Assembly: GCA_933207985.1 (NCBI GenBank)
Contig: OW240924.1
Coordinates: forward strand, 75,213,866 to 75,277,865
Length of the DNA: 64,000 nt
Origin: Pelobates cultripes
Taxonomy: Eukaryota > Chordata > Amphibia > Anura > Pelobatidae
Direction of reading: 5' to 3'
Shown piece after piece: positions 1 through 11,744 of the stretch. The position numbers were made by a program, and so were the translations under genes. The notes under the pieces were generated by a model, which saw only the letters and a list, made by a program, of their open reading frames with translations, was not told the origin of the DNA and ran no database searches. Positions within the stretch are counted from its first letter, which is position 1; every line of letters begins with the position of its first letter.

Positions 1-11
1 ATAAATGCAAC

Positions 12-227
12 TTTATTTACAAAGCAATATAACAATACACCCGTAAAACATATAAAAGGCCAAACAAAAACATTTTTGTGACTAATTTTTTTTGTGACTA
101 GTGTCCTGATCTGGTAGGCTAGTCGGGTAATTGTGTATACTGTGTGTCTAATTTCTAGCCTTATCACTTTTTGTTTGTCATTTTATATGTTTTATTGGAG
201 TATTGTTATATTGCTTTGTAAATAAAA
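12..227. repeat. Inverted repeat at the window start
   Basis: 12-70 (TTATTTACAAAGCAATATAA ...) and 168-227 are inverse copies about 60 bp long, with a spacer near 97 bp. The left edge may be cut by the window. No gene is seen in 228-1005. Confidence 0.75.
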
Positions 228-1702
228 TTTTATCTATATTGGCAGTAAATTTGGTGTGCATCCTGGCTTGTATTTAAACGAATGGTTACTACCACGTATA
301 GTGTTCTCAGTATCGAAACATAGAATTATAGATTTGTTTACAAAAAACAAAAGGCTGTTTGGATCATATGATCTACTCACTCCACTTCTACCAAAATAGC
401 TTTATTTTATTTCCTGATCAGGTTTTGGACAGTATGTGTTCATCTCAAATCATCCAACGCTATTCCACTGTATAATAATGTATCCGTTCTTTTAGGAAGA
501 GAATGCTTCCCTCCCTCGTGGAGGCTTCGGGTATGAGAGATAATGCACACGTTTCTAAGTCAGTTTTGTTGTGTCAGGATGAGTGAGTTGGTTTAAAGGC
601 CATATACTTATCAGATAACCCTTGCCTCATTTCCAACTTTTAATGCAGCAATTGATAAGATTTGATTTTAGTGTTCTTTCACTCCAGTCTACAGGCATTT
701 CTTCCAGTTCTATTTTAGGGCAGTGCAGTTCAGTCTTTTAAGGTGGAGTGTTTCATATTGCAGACAGAGGAACATAAAATGCATGGATGTGCTCATTATA
801 TCCCAAATTTCCCCTATATACATAGTTTTTCTGATTTATTATGTGCCTCTAGATCCAGTTGCTATTTTCTCATTTGGAAATTGTATTTATTTGTCTCTTC
901 CTGCCCAGCACATTCCCAATCAATGATTCTCTGACTACTTAAATCTTGAAAATCACCTGTGGCTTGTTTATTTTTTTTTTTTGTGACATGTTTTTTTTAT
1001 GTATATTAAAGGGACTCTATAATCACCAGAACAACTACAGCTTATTGTAGTTGTTCTGGTGTCTACTGCCTGTCACTGCAGGTTTTTCAATGTAAACACT
1101 GCCCTTCAAGAGAAATGGCAGTGTTTACATTATTGCTTAGAAACACGCCACTAGAGGTGCCTCCTGTGCAGCACTGACGTTCAGCGTGGAAACACAAAAC
1201 GCTCCCCATAGAGATGCATTGAAAAGCCTTCCAATCAGTGGCGTACACACAACCCATGGGGCCCCGGTGCAAAAACTGATCCGTGCCCCCCCACCCCTGC
1301 GTGCTTACTCTTTGCGGGCTGGGGCCGCAACATATGGCAGCCGCGGTATGTACACCAGTGCATGCAGATACACATACACTTAAAGGACCACTACAGACAC
1401 CCAGATCACATCAGCTCAATTGAGATTATCTGGGTGCCAGGTCCCTCTAGTTTTAACCCTGCAGCTGAAAACATAGCAGTTTCAGAGAAACTGCTATGTT
1501 TCACTGAGGGTTAATCCAACCTCTAGTAGCTGTCTCATTGACAGCCGCTAGAGGAGCTTCCGCGATTCTCGCTGAACGTCCATAAGAAAGCATTGAGTAA
1601 TGCGGTTTGAATGCGCGCGTGGCTCTTGCCACGCATGCGCATTCGGAGTTGAGGGGCGGAGAGATCCCCAGCGCCAAGGGAGTCCGGCGCTGGAGAAAGG
1701 AA

Positions 1703-2050
1703 AGTGCTAAGACACACACACTCTCACGAACAGACGCATACACACTAGCTAACAGACACACACACACTCAGTGACAGACATACATACACACTCACTAACA
1801 GACGCACACAAACTAACACACTCAGTAACAGACACACAGTATAACACTCTCTGACACACTCTAACACTAACACACACACTAACCCACACACACTAACACA
1901 TTCTAACACACTCTAACACACACACTAACACTAACACACACACTAACACACTCTAACACACACACACTAACACACTCTAGCACACACACAAACACACTCT
2001 AACACACACACACACACACTAACACACACTCTAACACACACACTCTAATT
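1703..2050. repeat. ACACACTCTAACAC-type simple repeat
   Basis: Imperfect repeats of CA dinucleotides with CTAACA and CTCTAACA spacers. No coding potential. Confidence 0.9.
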
Positions 2051-2129
2051 TAATCCCCCAGCCTCCTTACCTTTTGGAGAGCTGAGGGGATTCCCTGGGG
2101 TCCAGTGGTATCACCGGGCGGGCAGGCAG

Positions 2130-2320
2130 GCAGGCTGGCGGGTGCGCAAGGGAGCACTCTCTCCTGAGTGCTTCCTCTTCAGCTCCCTCGCGCGCCACGT
2201 AGGGATGCCGGCGCTGGAAGATGACGTCATCTTCCGGCTCCAGTATCAGTGCGGTGCACGAGGGAGCTGAAGAGGAAGCACTCAGGGGAGAGTGCTCCCT
2301 CGCGCGCACGCCAGCCTGCC
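2130..2320. repeat. GC-rich near-palindrome with TGACGTCA at its centre
   Basis: The block GGGAGCACTCTCTCCTGAGT...CTTCAGCTCCCTCG recurs inverted after the centre GAAGATGACGTCATCTTC (about 2217-2234). TGACGTCA is the CRE consensus. The arms are about 80 bp. Confidence 0.75.
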
Positions 2321-3936
2321 CGGTGACACAAAGGCCAGCCTTGGGGGGCTGGCCACACTGGCATACATACCGGGTCGCAGGACGTCCGGGCCCCCTGGTG
2401 GGCCGGGCCTGGTCGCAGCCACAACCCCTGCGACCCTGGTATGTACACCACTGCTTCCAGTGCTTTCCTGTGGGAAAGCATTGGATTGACTAGGATCATC
2501 AAGTTTGATTAAGTAATATAAGTAAACAGAATATTATAAATATTGGGATTTGATTGTTGCCCTTTAATTTTTTTTAAATCTCAATGAAGTGGCCCTGCAG
2601 TGTAAAACATTGCATTTTTTCAGAAACTTCAATGTTTACATTGCATGGCTAAGTCCACCTCTAGTGGTGCTAGAGGCATTTCCACTGCACTGACTGAGTA
2701 GAACTTAGTCATGTGACATGGAAGACCCAATAGGAAAGCACTAATTTGAATATTGAAGTTTGAGTGCTTTATTGCACTTGCCGTGCATGCACATTAGGTC
2801 CCCCGTCTATGAGGAGCATTGGATTGGACCATCACAGAGAGTGGCACGTCTCCCCTGGGATGTCACGGCAGGCAATGAAGACCACAACAGCGAGGGAGGC
2901 TCGGCGCTGGAAAGAGACAACCCCAGGGGATTTTTCTATTTGTCTAATTTTATTCTAAATGTATTTTAATAGATATTACTATCAAAATACACTTAGAATT
3001 AAATTATTTAAATTAAAATATGAATATACAATATACTTGTATTAAGGACCCCCATAATATGATTGTTGTGATACGTCTTACTGTTTTGAAACACTAATAT
3101 TTGTGTTCAGCAAAGTCTCCAGAGTATGAGTACCCCCCATGTACAGGTTTTATAGTGTTTTTAAAAAGTTACAGGGTCAAATATAAGGCTTGAATTTCTG
3201 TTTTTTGACATTGAAATTTGCCAGATTGGTTATGTTGCCTTTGAGAGTGTATGGTAGACCAGGAATGCGAATTACCCCCATGATGGCATACCATTTGCAA
3301 AAGAAGACAACCCAAGGTCTTGCAAATTGGGTGTTCAGTGTTTTTTAGTAGCCACTTAATCACAAACATTGGCCAAAGTTAGCGTTCATAATAGTTTTTT
3401 GCATTTTTAACACACAAAGAAATATAAATGCTAACTTTGGCCAGTGGCAACTAAAAAAGACTGGACATACTCCATATTGAATACCCTGGGTTGTCTACTT
3501 TAAAAAAAAAAAAATATGTGAGGTGTGATTCAGAGATTTATGACAGATAAGTGATACAATGTCACTATTGATACATTTAAAAAATATATATTTTGAAACA
3601 GCAATTTCCTACTTGTACTTATAGCCCTATAACTTTCCAAAAAAAGGCTAAAAACTTGTAAACATTGGGTATTTCTAAACTCAGGACAAAATTTAGAAAC
3701 TATTTAGCACGGGTGGCATTTTGGCGGTTGTAGATGCGTAACAGATTTTGGGGGTCAAAGTTTGAAAATGTGGGGTTTTTACAAAAAATTTCATCACATT
3801 TTATACATTTTTTATAGTAAATTAGATGCGTTTTAGCCCCTTCAACTCAGTGGGAGGGGGGCCCCGAGGGAAGGGGAGGCCTAATAACCCTATGGTGCCA
3901 GGAAAATGAGTTCCTGGCACTATAGTGTTCCTTTAA

Positions 3937-4567
3937 CAGTAAAAAAAAATAAAAAAAACGGTCTGGTCACTAAGGGGTTAAAGGGCAGGCCATTTGTTAA
4001 CAGGTTTAGGTTGCCTGAGTCTCTTCCCGAACACGTTCTGGACTTTGGAGGGATTAGGAGAAAAACGTCATTCTGTCTTGTTTGTCGCCACTAATCACTG
4101 TAACCTTAATATAAAATTTATTTAATCGTGGACACAAGCCTCAATCATTTCTCCATTTGTTTGTGGAATCGATAAAGACCATCTGGTAGTTCTGACTTTA
4201 CAGTTTCTTGCTCACAGTTTAGTGTGACAGAAGCATGCTAATGTTGGTTTTGCATGTTCTTTCCTCATGATATAATGGTATTGATTTGAGATTTTCTGTG
4301 CAATTCAATATATTCAAAGGAGGTCATCAACTGTAATTTTAATAGGTATCTAGACCATCCAGATAGCAAGAAAATATATAGATCAAAAACATATATTTAT
4401 GTCGAATTTAATTTATGGTGCCATGCATGAAGGATTGACTTCAAAATTGATATATCCTTTTTCACATTTCTTTAGTGTTTCATGTTATAATGTTGAGCAA
4501 GCTGCCAAATGTAAATCAGATCAATTAAACTCAGGGACTTGCTAGGACATATATTTGGACTGAATAT
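3937..4567. other. No gene recognised
   Basis: AT-rich sequence without a recognisable exon, RNA gene or clean repeat end, apart from one GGGGTTAAAGGG motif at about 3974-3985. Confidence 0.5.
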
Positions 4568-5207
4568 TTAAAGGGACACTCTGAGCACCAGTACAACTTA
4601 AATGCATTACAGGTTTTGGCCTCATTAACGTCCTGCATTTTTGTATGTTCAAATCCTTATAGTTTTTACACAAAAAAAATTCAAATGTTTTGCGATTCTG
4701 CACCATACACCTGTCTCTTAGCCATACCCTCTCATGCCAGGAAGACTTCCTTATCAAATGTATCCACACAGCTAAACCCCTACCAGCACTGAGTAAACTG
4801 CTTTTAATGCACAAACTGCCTGCAGGCAGTCAGAGAAACTACAAACAGGTAGTGATATCCTTACTATATGTCTCCTGGGTGTTATCTGCTTCTAATGCAG
4901 GTTGTTCTGTAGTTCAGATCACTCAGTGCTGTCAGTGGCTGAGCTGTGTGCATGCATTTGATAAGGACGTATTTTTCTGAAGTGAGGGGGCATGGCTAAT
5001 GAGTAGGGTTACCATAACCACCATGTTTTCAGGGACAAATAAAATGGTGACATATTTCTGAAAATCTATGAAAACGGTTGCCCTGTAGCATGTATAATCA
5101 TATACTGCAGGCTTCTTCATTGCATAATTACTCAATCTGAAAACATGGTGGATATGGTAACACTACTAATGAGACAGGTGTATGGTGCAGCATTCTGCAA
5201 AACATGT
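4568..5207. repeat. Older inverted-repeat element hosting the hAT MITE
   Basis: It starts at TTAAAGGGACACTCTGAGC, a TTAA-type MITE end. The block around 4684-4721 (TTGCGATTCTGCACCATACA ...) recurs inverted at 5170-5207 (GTATGGTGCAGCATTCTGCA ...). The second TTAA end is not clear. Open frames across it are inverted-repeat readings. Confidence 0.55.
5004..5165. mobile_element. hAT-like MITE, 162 bp
   Basis: Terminal inverted repeats of about 29 bp start TAGGGTTACCATA on the left and TAGTGTTACCATA on the right (read inward) and share CCACCATGTTTTCAG. A perfect 8-bp target duplication CTAATGAG lies at 4996-5003 and 5166-5173. TAGGG-type ends plus 8-bp duplications are hAT hallmarks. There is no coding capacity. 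It sits inside a larger inverted repeat (4684-5207). Confidence 0.85.
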
Positions 5208-5365
5208 ATTTATATCCCACTCAACATGTGAGCAACAAAATGTCTCTAATATTCAAGTTGTAGCGTCTTCTCTGGTCCTACAGTGTCTCAACCCAGACTG
5301 CTGTCTCAAGCTGAACTATTTGGAGCTCCTTACGTTTCAGCTTCACAGAGGAAAGCCTTTAGTCT

Positions 5366-5965
5366 TTAATGGACACTATAGTCACCAGAGCAACTACAGC
5401 TTATTGAATTTGTTCTGGTAAGTAGAAGCATTACCTTCAGGCTTTTTGCTGTAAGCACTGTCTTTTCAGAGAAAATGCAGTGTTTACATTACAGCCTAGT
5501 GATAACTTCACCGGCCACTCCTCAGGTGGCTGTTAGAAATCCTTCCTGGGTCATGGCTGCCTAAAATGCATACAAACATTCAGTATCTCCTCCCTCTGCA
5601 TGCAGACACTGAACTTGCCTCATAGAGATTAATTGATTCAATTCATCACTATGAGGAGACGCTGATTGGCCAGGGCTGTGTTTGAATCATATTGGCTCTG
5701 CCGCTGATCTGCCTCCTTGTCAGTCTCAGCCAATCCTATGGGGAAGCACTGTGATTGGATCAGTTACCACTTCTGATGATGTCAGCAGACAGCTTGTTTT
5801 TCTTTTAGGTAAACGGCATGCAGATCTACAGCTTCTGGCTTGAGTAAAGTAAGATTTTGCTATATTTATGGAGGCGCAAGGGGCCCAGGGGGGCTAGATG
5901 GTTGTTTGAACACTATAGGGTCAGGAATACATGTTTGTGTTCCTGTCCCTATAGTGATCCTTTAA
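5366..5965. mobile_element. TTAA MITE, 600 bp (T2/Kolobok-like)
   Basis: It runs from TTAATGGACACTATAGTCACC to a right end whose inverse is TTAAAGGATCACTATAGGG, with TTAA at both edges. A right-hand subterminal hairpin (CAGGAATACATG/CATGTATTCCTG type) recurs at 19874. TTAA duplications and TTAAAGGRR ends are typical of frog T2 MITEs. Confidence 0.7.
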
Positions 5966-6820
5966 CACTAGTTGAGGCCTTCAGCAAATTAACCTGTGTG
6001 GTGACTCAATCAATGGCATCTTGGCAGATATTAGTGCCTATTTCATAGCTTTGAGTAGGGCCACGGTATTTGGCTCCCAATATTTAGCGGGGGCCGACCT
6101 AACCCCAAGTTTGTCTAAAAAAGGCTCCCTCTCCTGGGTCTGCAGAAATATAATCTGATGAGTAGGATATCATCCGATGTGGCCTGGTGCGAGTGTCTTA
6201 CAATGTCTCGGATATCTTGGCTGGAGGGCACCTTAAATGCCTTTGGTTTCTGGTGGTCTGAGCTGGCTACGCAGAATATTCCCTCAACAAATCAGTTTCA
6301 GTTTCCTCTACAATAAAAACAGTATTTAAAAAAAAAAAAAAAAGTTTTGGTGCCAAGCATATGTACAGATTTGAGCAAAAAAATGTAGCATTTGGATGAG
6401 GACAAAATCAAATACATTAAACTTGTATTGGTGCTTGAGTGTCCCCTTAAAGGTTGAGCATCCCAATAAAAGGGGGTAAGTCCAGGGAGAGGGCATATTG
6501 TATCATCACCAATAAAATGCATGCCTCTAAAAGTGCCAGTTCAGTGCCTCTTCAGGGGAGTACATGCACAGAACCCCACTCAAGGTGCTCTTGCATGGGG
6601 AAAATTTGTAAAAAGTTTAATGACACACTTGCTCTGCATTTGCTTTCATCTCAGACACAGGTGTCTAACAGCTGAAGATATTTTTGAAAATCAATGTAGT
6701 TTGAAAACAGTGACAGTGGAACTTTGTGCTCCATACACTAAGCAATTGGATATTGATTATTGGTAACCCTTTAAGTCAACTTAGATTTTTTTTCTCCAAC
6801 TTAGCGTTTAATTATTGTTT
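5966..6820. repeat. Decayed MITE ends, no gene
   Basis: A MITE right end (GAGTGTCCCCTTAA, near 6450) abuts a left end (TTAAAGGTTGAGC), and another right end (TAACCCTTTAA) lies near 6766. Partners are not clear. Nothing else is recognised. Confidence 0.4.
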
Positions 6821-6900
6821 TTAACCCCTTAAGGACCAAACTTCTGGAATAAAAGGGAGTCCTGACATGTCACACATGTCATGTGTCCTTAAGGGGTTAA
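6821..6900. mobile_element. 80-bp palindromic MITE, copy 1
   Basis: It starts TTAACCCCTTAAGGACC and ends TCCTTAAGGGGTTAA, with a near-palindromic CATGTCACACATGTCATG toward the right end. The whole 80 bp is repeated in the other orientation at 54220-54299. There is no coding capacity. Confidence 0.8.
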
Positions 6901-8965
6901 ACCAAGTAAAAGTTGTTGTTTTTTTAAAAGTCCATATTCTAAAGATTTGCTACCTTTGGACATTATCCTGGGATTTTTAGGATGCATGTCCTATCATACA
7001 CAAGAAAAATTATGTTTCCCACTCACTAGTTGCCTTACTGATCTGCGTACTCATGCATTTTTATACAAATACATTGTCATCCTTTACACGTTTCATGTAA
7101 TTAGAATCAGTTATACTAGAGACATAACCTCGTTTTTTTAAACTCAACAAGACAATCACTTACACTGTTATTTACAGTGACATTTGTCACATAAGCCGTA
7201 GTTAAAATCTTTCTTCTGCTTTGAAGATAATAGTTGCTGTTACCATTAATTTTTAGACTGGTTTAACAATATTAGGTGCCTGTTGCCCCCTGGTGGTAGA
7301 ATAAATATTTTTTTCAATGTCACAAGACAACCAAGATTTATAATTTTACCACGACAGGAGGCTTCATATTTTGCATAAACGTCCTTAACTTACTCCATAT
7401 AGCAGCAGAGAATAGAGAAACAAAAACCAATCAGATGTAAGGATAAGGTATAATAAGCCCCTCCCAATGAGATACATCATCTTTCTTTGCTGCTCCATCA
7501 CAAGTCAGGTCAAAGTATTTTGTTCTTACATTGCTTTTGACTTGTCTACTTTAAATTTATACTTTTATTCATGGTTTTATTTACCTCTCTTTATTGGTAA
7601 CTTTTTTACATTAAGACTTTTGGGAGGTTACCACGGGTATTGGGTGCCCTAGGGGTCGACATCCCTGCTCTTGGGGTTTCCTACCCTCCACCTTTTGTTC
7701 TGGGTTTTGCCCCCCTCCCCTTATTTTGCCCTCTTGTTACCCTTACCAACACTCTCCCCCTCCCCCCCCACTCCACACTCTCCCAGAATGTATGATTTTT
7801 AAAGCATGATATGCCCACACAGCGGTGGCTAGTGAGAAATGTAAAGACAGTGGAGTTCTAGGCTCTACTCTCAGAATAAAACTCTGTCCCTTTCCTTTAT
7901 GGATTTGCCAGTTTCACCTCATGTACTCAGCTCGTGACCCAGTGAGACATCATGCCGTGTTCAACGCCTTAATCATAGATACTTATGTTGGTAAACGATG
8001 ACCACTTTAAAGGAATGCTCCAAGTGAGCAGTGTTTATGGTGATTGGTGGGTTCCTTTTAAAATTAGGGAGGAAAAAGTTCAGGTGCCAAGAAAACACAA
8101 TAGCATTTTTCAGCATAGCTACTTTGATGCATGGAGTGCCCTCTCAAAATGTAAATGAAGCTGTGAATTATTACATCTAGTAACTCGAGAACCCGGTTGA
8201 TGTCATGTAGTTATGCGAAGTATTGGTTGCACAGTACAGGGTTAAATATATATCTCCGTGTACACTCCTACCAAGATAAAATTATTTGGGCAATTTTAAA
8301 TTCTACCTAATTTGTGGTCTACCATTTATTAAAAAAGTTAAATTTTTCTAATACATCGCAACATGTAGCATGCTATGCTTTTGGAAAGGTTAATATTTAA
8401 CTTTTTGGCTCACACCAAGTTTGCCAAGAACATAAGGGTTTTCTATTCCCGGAAGTTTGCAATGTTCTTTTCACTGAAATTAATCCTTTTAATTTAATGT
8501 ACCCGTCACATGCAGCATGTGCTCTTGTCGATTATGCAACTTTTTAAAAATGTGCTCAATATATGTGCTTCATTAAGTGGAGAGCTTTTTAAAATTAATT
8601 TACATTTCGCAATTTGAATCTTATGTAGGTTTTAACAGTTCTGAATTTTATCACATGACAGAAGGCTTCATATTTTGCATTACTCTTTACTGTAAACTCC
8701 AGCAGCACAGATCATAAACAGAACAACCAATCAAATAACCGATAACCAGTCAGGGTGTCAAGAAAATGGAGATAGGTAGCATTGCATATAATCTCCAAGT
8801 GGAAGTGTTCTAAAATTCTTGGATATTGGAGTATGTAGGGAAATAAACTTTTCAACGTATTTACAAAGGCAGAAAATACAGACTAGTCTGATAGAGGAGT
8901 TCTGGAACGTTGACCACTAGGTTTGGAAACCGAAATAAAAAGAAAGATAAAGTGAAAAAGAAAAG
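6901..8965. other. Intronic or downstream sequence, no gene recognised
   Basis: Mostly AT-rich and apparently unique. There is a C/T-rich tract at 7670-7790 and a short TTAAAGGAATGCTCC...TTCCTTTTAA MITE-like piece at 8005-8060. I looked for the missing NAALADL1-like exons on the minus strand and could not support any. Confidence 0.4.
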
Positions 8966-9505
8966 TTAAAGGGACACTTTAGTCACTAAAACAACTTTTG
9001 CTTAAAAAAGCAATGTTGGTGTGTAGATCATGCCCCTGCAGTCTCACTGCTCAATTCTCTGCCATTTAGGAGTTAATCACTTTGTTTATGCAGCTCTGGG
9101 TAAACCATCCTGCATGTGACTTGCACTGCCTTCCTAAACACTTCCTGTAAAGAGTGATCTAATGTTTACACTTCCTTTATTGCAAATTCTGTTTACTTTA
9201 GAATGTCTTATCTCCTGTTCTGGTAATTGGTTGCTAAAGCCTGCAGGAGCCTCCAGTATGTAATTAATGACCAATTTACAGAGCAGTAGATTAAAACTTT
9301 TAAATTAAGTTGATTGAAAATGAAACAATTTTGTTTCCATGCAGGATGTGTCAGTCACAACCAGGGGAGGTGTGGCTATGGCTGTACAAACCGCATCAAA
9401 AGTGATCTAACTCCTAAATGGCAGTGAACTTTCAGAAGCATGACCTAAACACCAAAACTGCTTCATTAAGCTAAAGTTGTTTTGGTGACTATAGTATGCC
9501 TTTAA
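8966..9505. mobile_element. TTAA MITE, 540 bp
   Basis: Left end TTAAAGGGACACTTTAGTCAC; right end, inverted, TTAAAGGCATACTATAGTCACC, both followed by AAAACAACTTT. TTAA flanks both sides. Interior blocks (AACTCCTAAATGGCAGTGAA, TTTATGCAGCTCTGG) recur inverted in 13909-14400. Confidence 0.8.
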
Positions 9506-9734
9506 GTAGCTGTTGTCTGTGTCTAAAGATATCTAGTCTGATAGTAGTATGAATATTACTCTGCTAAATATAGTGTGAATTTAAGTAAGGTTTATTGTCA
9601 TTTATTTTTTTAATGCATAACAATGTGTTAAATGTATATTGTATCTGTGGCCCTTACTTTTACATAGTCGCTAATGTTTATATAGGAAGGATTCAGGGGC
9701 GGACTGACCACTCTGGCACATCGGTCATGTAATT

Positions 9735-10018
9735 TATTTGTGTGTGTGTGTATCTATGTGCATCTGACTGTGTGTGTGTGTGTGCATGCATCTGTGTATA
9801 TTTGCATGTGTATGTGTGTATATTATTTGACTGTGTGTGTGTCATACTGTGTGTATATTATGACTATATCTGACTGTGTGTCACACTGTATATCTGTGTG
9901 TATATTATCTGACAGTGTCACTGTATGTATATCTATGTGTATATGATATGACTGTGTGTCACTGTTCATATCTGGGTGTATATTATCTGATTGTGTGTGT
10001 GTCACTCTATGTATAAAT
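9735..10018. repeat. TG-rich degenerate array
   Basis: TGTGTGTATAT, CTGACTGTGTGTC and TATTATCTGA repeats. ORFs rich in Cys/Val/Ile here are artefacts. Confidence 0.85.
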
Positions 10019-10029
10019 GGGTGTATATG

Positions 10030-10330
10030 CAGGGGCGTTTTAGCCGCGCGGCAAACAAGGCATTTGCCCTGGGCGGCATTTTCCAGGGGGCGGCAAAAAA
10101 AGCCGCCCCCAAATGCCCAGGACAAATGCCTAGTTAGCCTTGCGGCTAACAGATACGTCATATTCCGGCTCCCAGCCTCACTCTGCAGCACGCGAGGGGG
10201 CTGAGCAGACAGCTCAGAGGAAGTGCTCCCTCGCTGCCCGCCTGCCCAGCAGCCACTGGACCCCAGGGAGAGAGAGACACCCCCCCCAGCATTCCCAAAG
10301 GTAAGGAGGCTGGGGGGGGGGGTTTAAATA
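10030..10330. repeat. GC-rich dispersed repeat, copy near 10 kb
   Basis: GGGGCGGCAAAAAAAGCCGCC hairpin, AAGGCATTTGCCCTGGGCGG, a CGTCATATTCCGGCTCCCAG block and CTCAGAGGAAGTGCTCCCTCG. Related copies lie at 11745-12190 and, more distantly, at 2040-2460 and 19030-19300. All abut TG/CA arrays. Confidence 0.65.
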
Positions 10331-10341
10331 AAAAAAATAAA

Positions 10342-10513
10342 AATGTGTTAATGTGTGTGTGTTTTAGTGTGTGTGTGCTTGTGTGTGTCTGACTATGAGT
10401 GTGTCAGTGAGTGAGTGTGTGTGTGTTTGTTAGTGTGTGTGTCTCTGACTGTGTGTCAGTGAGTGTGTGTGTGTGTGTGTGTGTCTGTTAGTGTGTGTGT
10501 GTCAGTGAGTGTG
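10342..10513. repeat. (TG)n-rich array interrupted by solo LTR
   Basis: GTGTGTGT with CAGTGAGTG units. The same array resumes at 11456-11580 on the other side of the LTR. Confidence 0.9.
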
Positions 10514-11455
10514 TGTAACGGATCGCCTGGCACCCCGACTGGGTACCTCCGTTGAAGGATGCTCCTAGCACTTCCTGAGGACTCCAAGCACTGCAGCAGA
10601 CACCAAAACCACCGAACCGTAGGAGCATATGAATGCTCTCAAGCATATGAATGTTGTATACAGCTGAATAGGAAAAACCATGCGAATAGGTTTACACTCC
10701 TAGCAGTCAAACTGGAACAGCATACAATAAATCCTTCCCCCAATAATGAGACGACACTTCACTTTGAGGGTTAAGCAGGAACTCAAGTGCTGGCACACCC
10801 AGCCTGGTTTTTATTACAATCCACAAAACATAGTACTGCCCACAGGGTTTTGCAGAACCACCAATAAACACATTACAACACATACAATGCAAGTACAGCA
10901 GCCAATCAGACACAATGGGAAAATAGAAACACACCCAGCATATTCCTCCCCTCTGCTTAGGAGATAATTGAGTCAATTACTGTATCTACTCAATTATCTC
11001 CAAGCTGAAAAGTTACTTTTTGTACATTTTTATAACTTTGTGAGTTAACATCGCACATACATAAAACTTATATTATTTTAACCAGTATAACTTGGGGACA
11101 AACATATCCAAAATTCACTTGAATAGGTTCAGGGATTTAATGGTTAGGTCGAAGTCCTTTGTTTTTACTTGCAAGCATGATTTTTCCTGGCAAACCAGTT
11201 CCCACTGGTTTGGCAGTGTCCCTGGGACAACACCCTGCTAGAGAACAATGAATCCGGGGGAGGGGAAGAGGAAGTGTCCAAAAAGTTTCAGTAAGTCCAT
11301 TCACTGTGCTTAAAGAGCCAGTAGCCGCACAATAAAATACAATATGCCCAAATATTTCATTCAAAAGTACAACTTTACCAGGGGCCATAGTCAGCAGGAA
11401 GGAGGCGGGCAGCCAGGCCTCTCCAATGCCAGGTGGCGAGGCGGGTTCCGCCACA
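10514..11455 (-). mobile_element. Solo LTR, 942 bp (LTR family 1, copy 1)
   Basis: The element begins TGTAACGGATCGCC and ends GGTTCCGCCACA (TG...CA ends), flanked by a 5-bp duplication GTGTG at 10509-10513 and 11456-11460. It interrupts a (TG)n-rich array. An AATAAA-type signal on the minus strand near 10812 suggests minus orientation. No internal coding region adjoins it. It shares TAATAAA-like, CAATTATCTCC and CATATCC/CATATTC segments with the LTR at 54898. Confidence 0.75.
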
Positions 11456-11580
11456 GTGTGTATGTCTGTTAGTGTGAGTGTGTGTCAGTGAGTGTGTGTT
11501 TGCCTGTGTGTGTCTGCTAGTGAGTGAGTGTGTTTCTGTTAGCGAGTGTATGCGGATATGTCAGTGAATGTGTGTATTTA
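11456..11580. repeat. (TG)n-rich array, continuation after the LTR
   Basis: Same repeat type as 10342-10513 (GTCAGTGAGTGTGTGT units), showing that the LTR inserted into a pre-existing array. Confidence 0.85.
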
Positions 11581-11744
11581 GAAGGTGGGGCGGGGGGAAG
11601 GGTTGGGTGGGGCTGGCGCGGGGAGAAGCACAAACCCAGGATACACCACTGTTTATATGATCTGATTGTGTGTGTCACTGTATGTATATCTGTGTATATA
11701 TTATTTGACTGTGTGTGTTTGTGTCACTATGTATTTCTGTGTAT

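Larger units (their letters stand above)
1006..3936. repeat. Composite TTAA-MITE region with nested repeats
   Basis: It opens TTAAAGGGACTCTATAATCACC and closes with TATAGTGTTCCTTTAA, the same end types as the 5366 MITE. Inside are a second TTAAAGGACCACTACAGAC end (1380), an ACACACTCTA-type array (about 1703-2050), a GC-rich hairpin (2130-2320) and an AT-rich dispersed repeat (about 3100-3830). The simplest reading is one MITE enlarged by insertions, but this is inferred. Confidence 0.45.
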
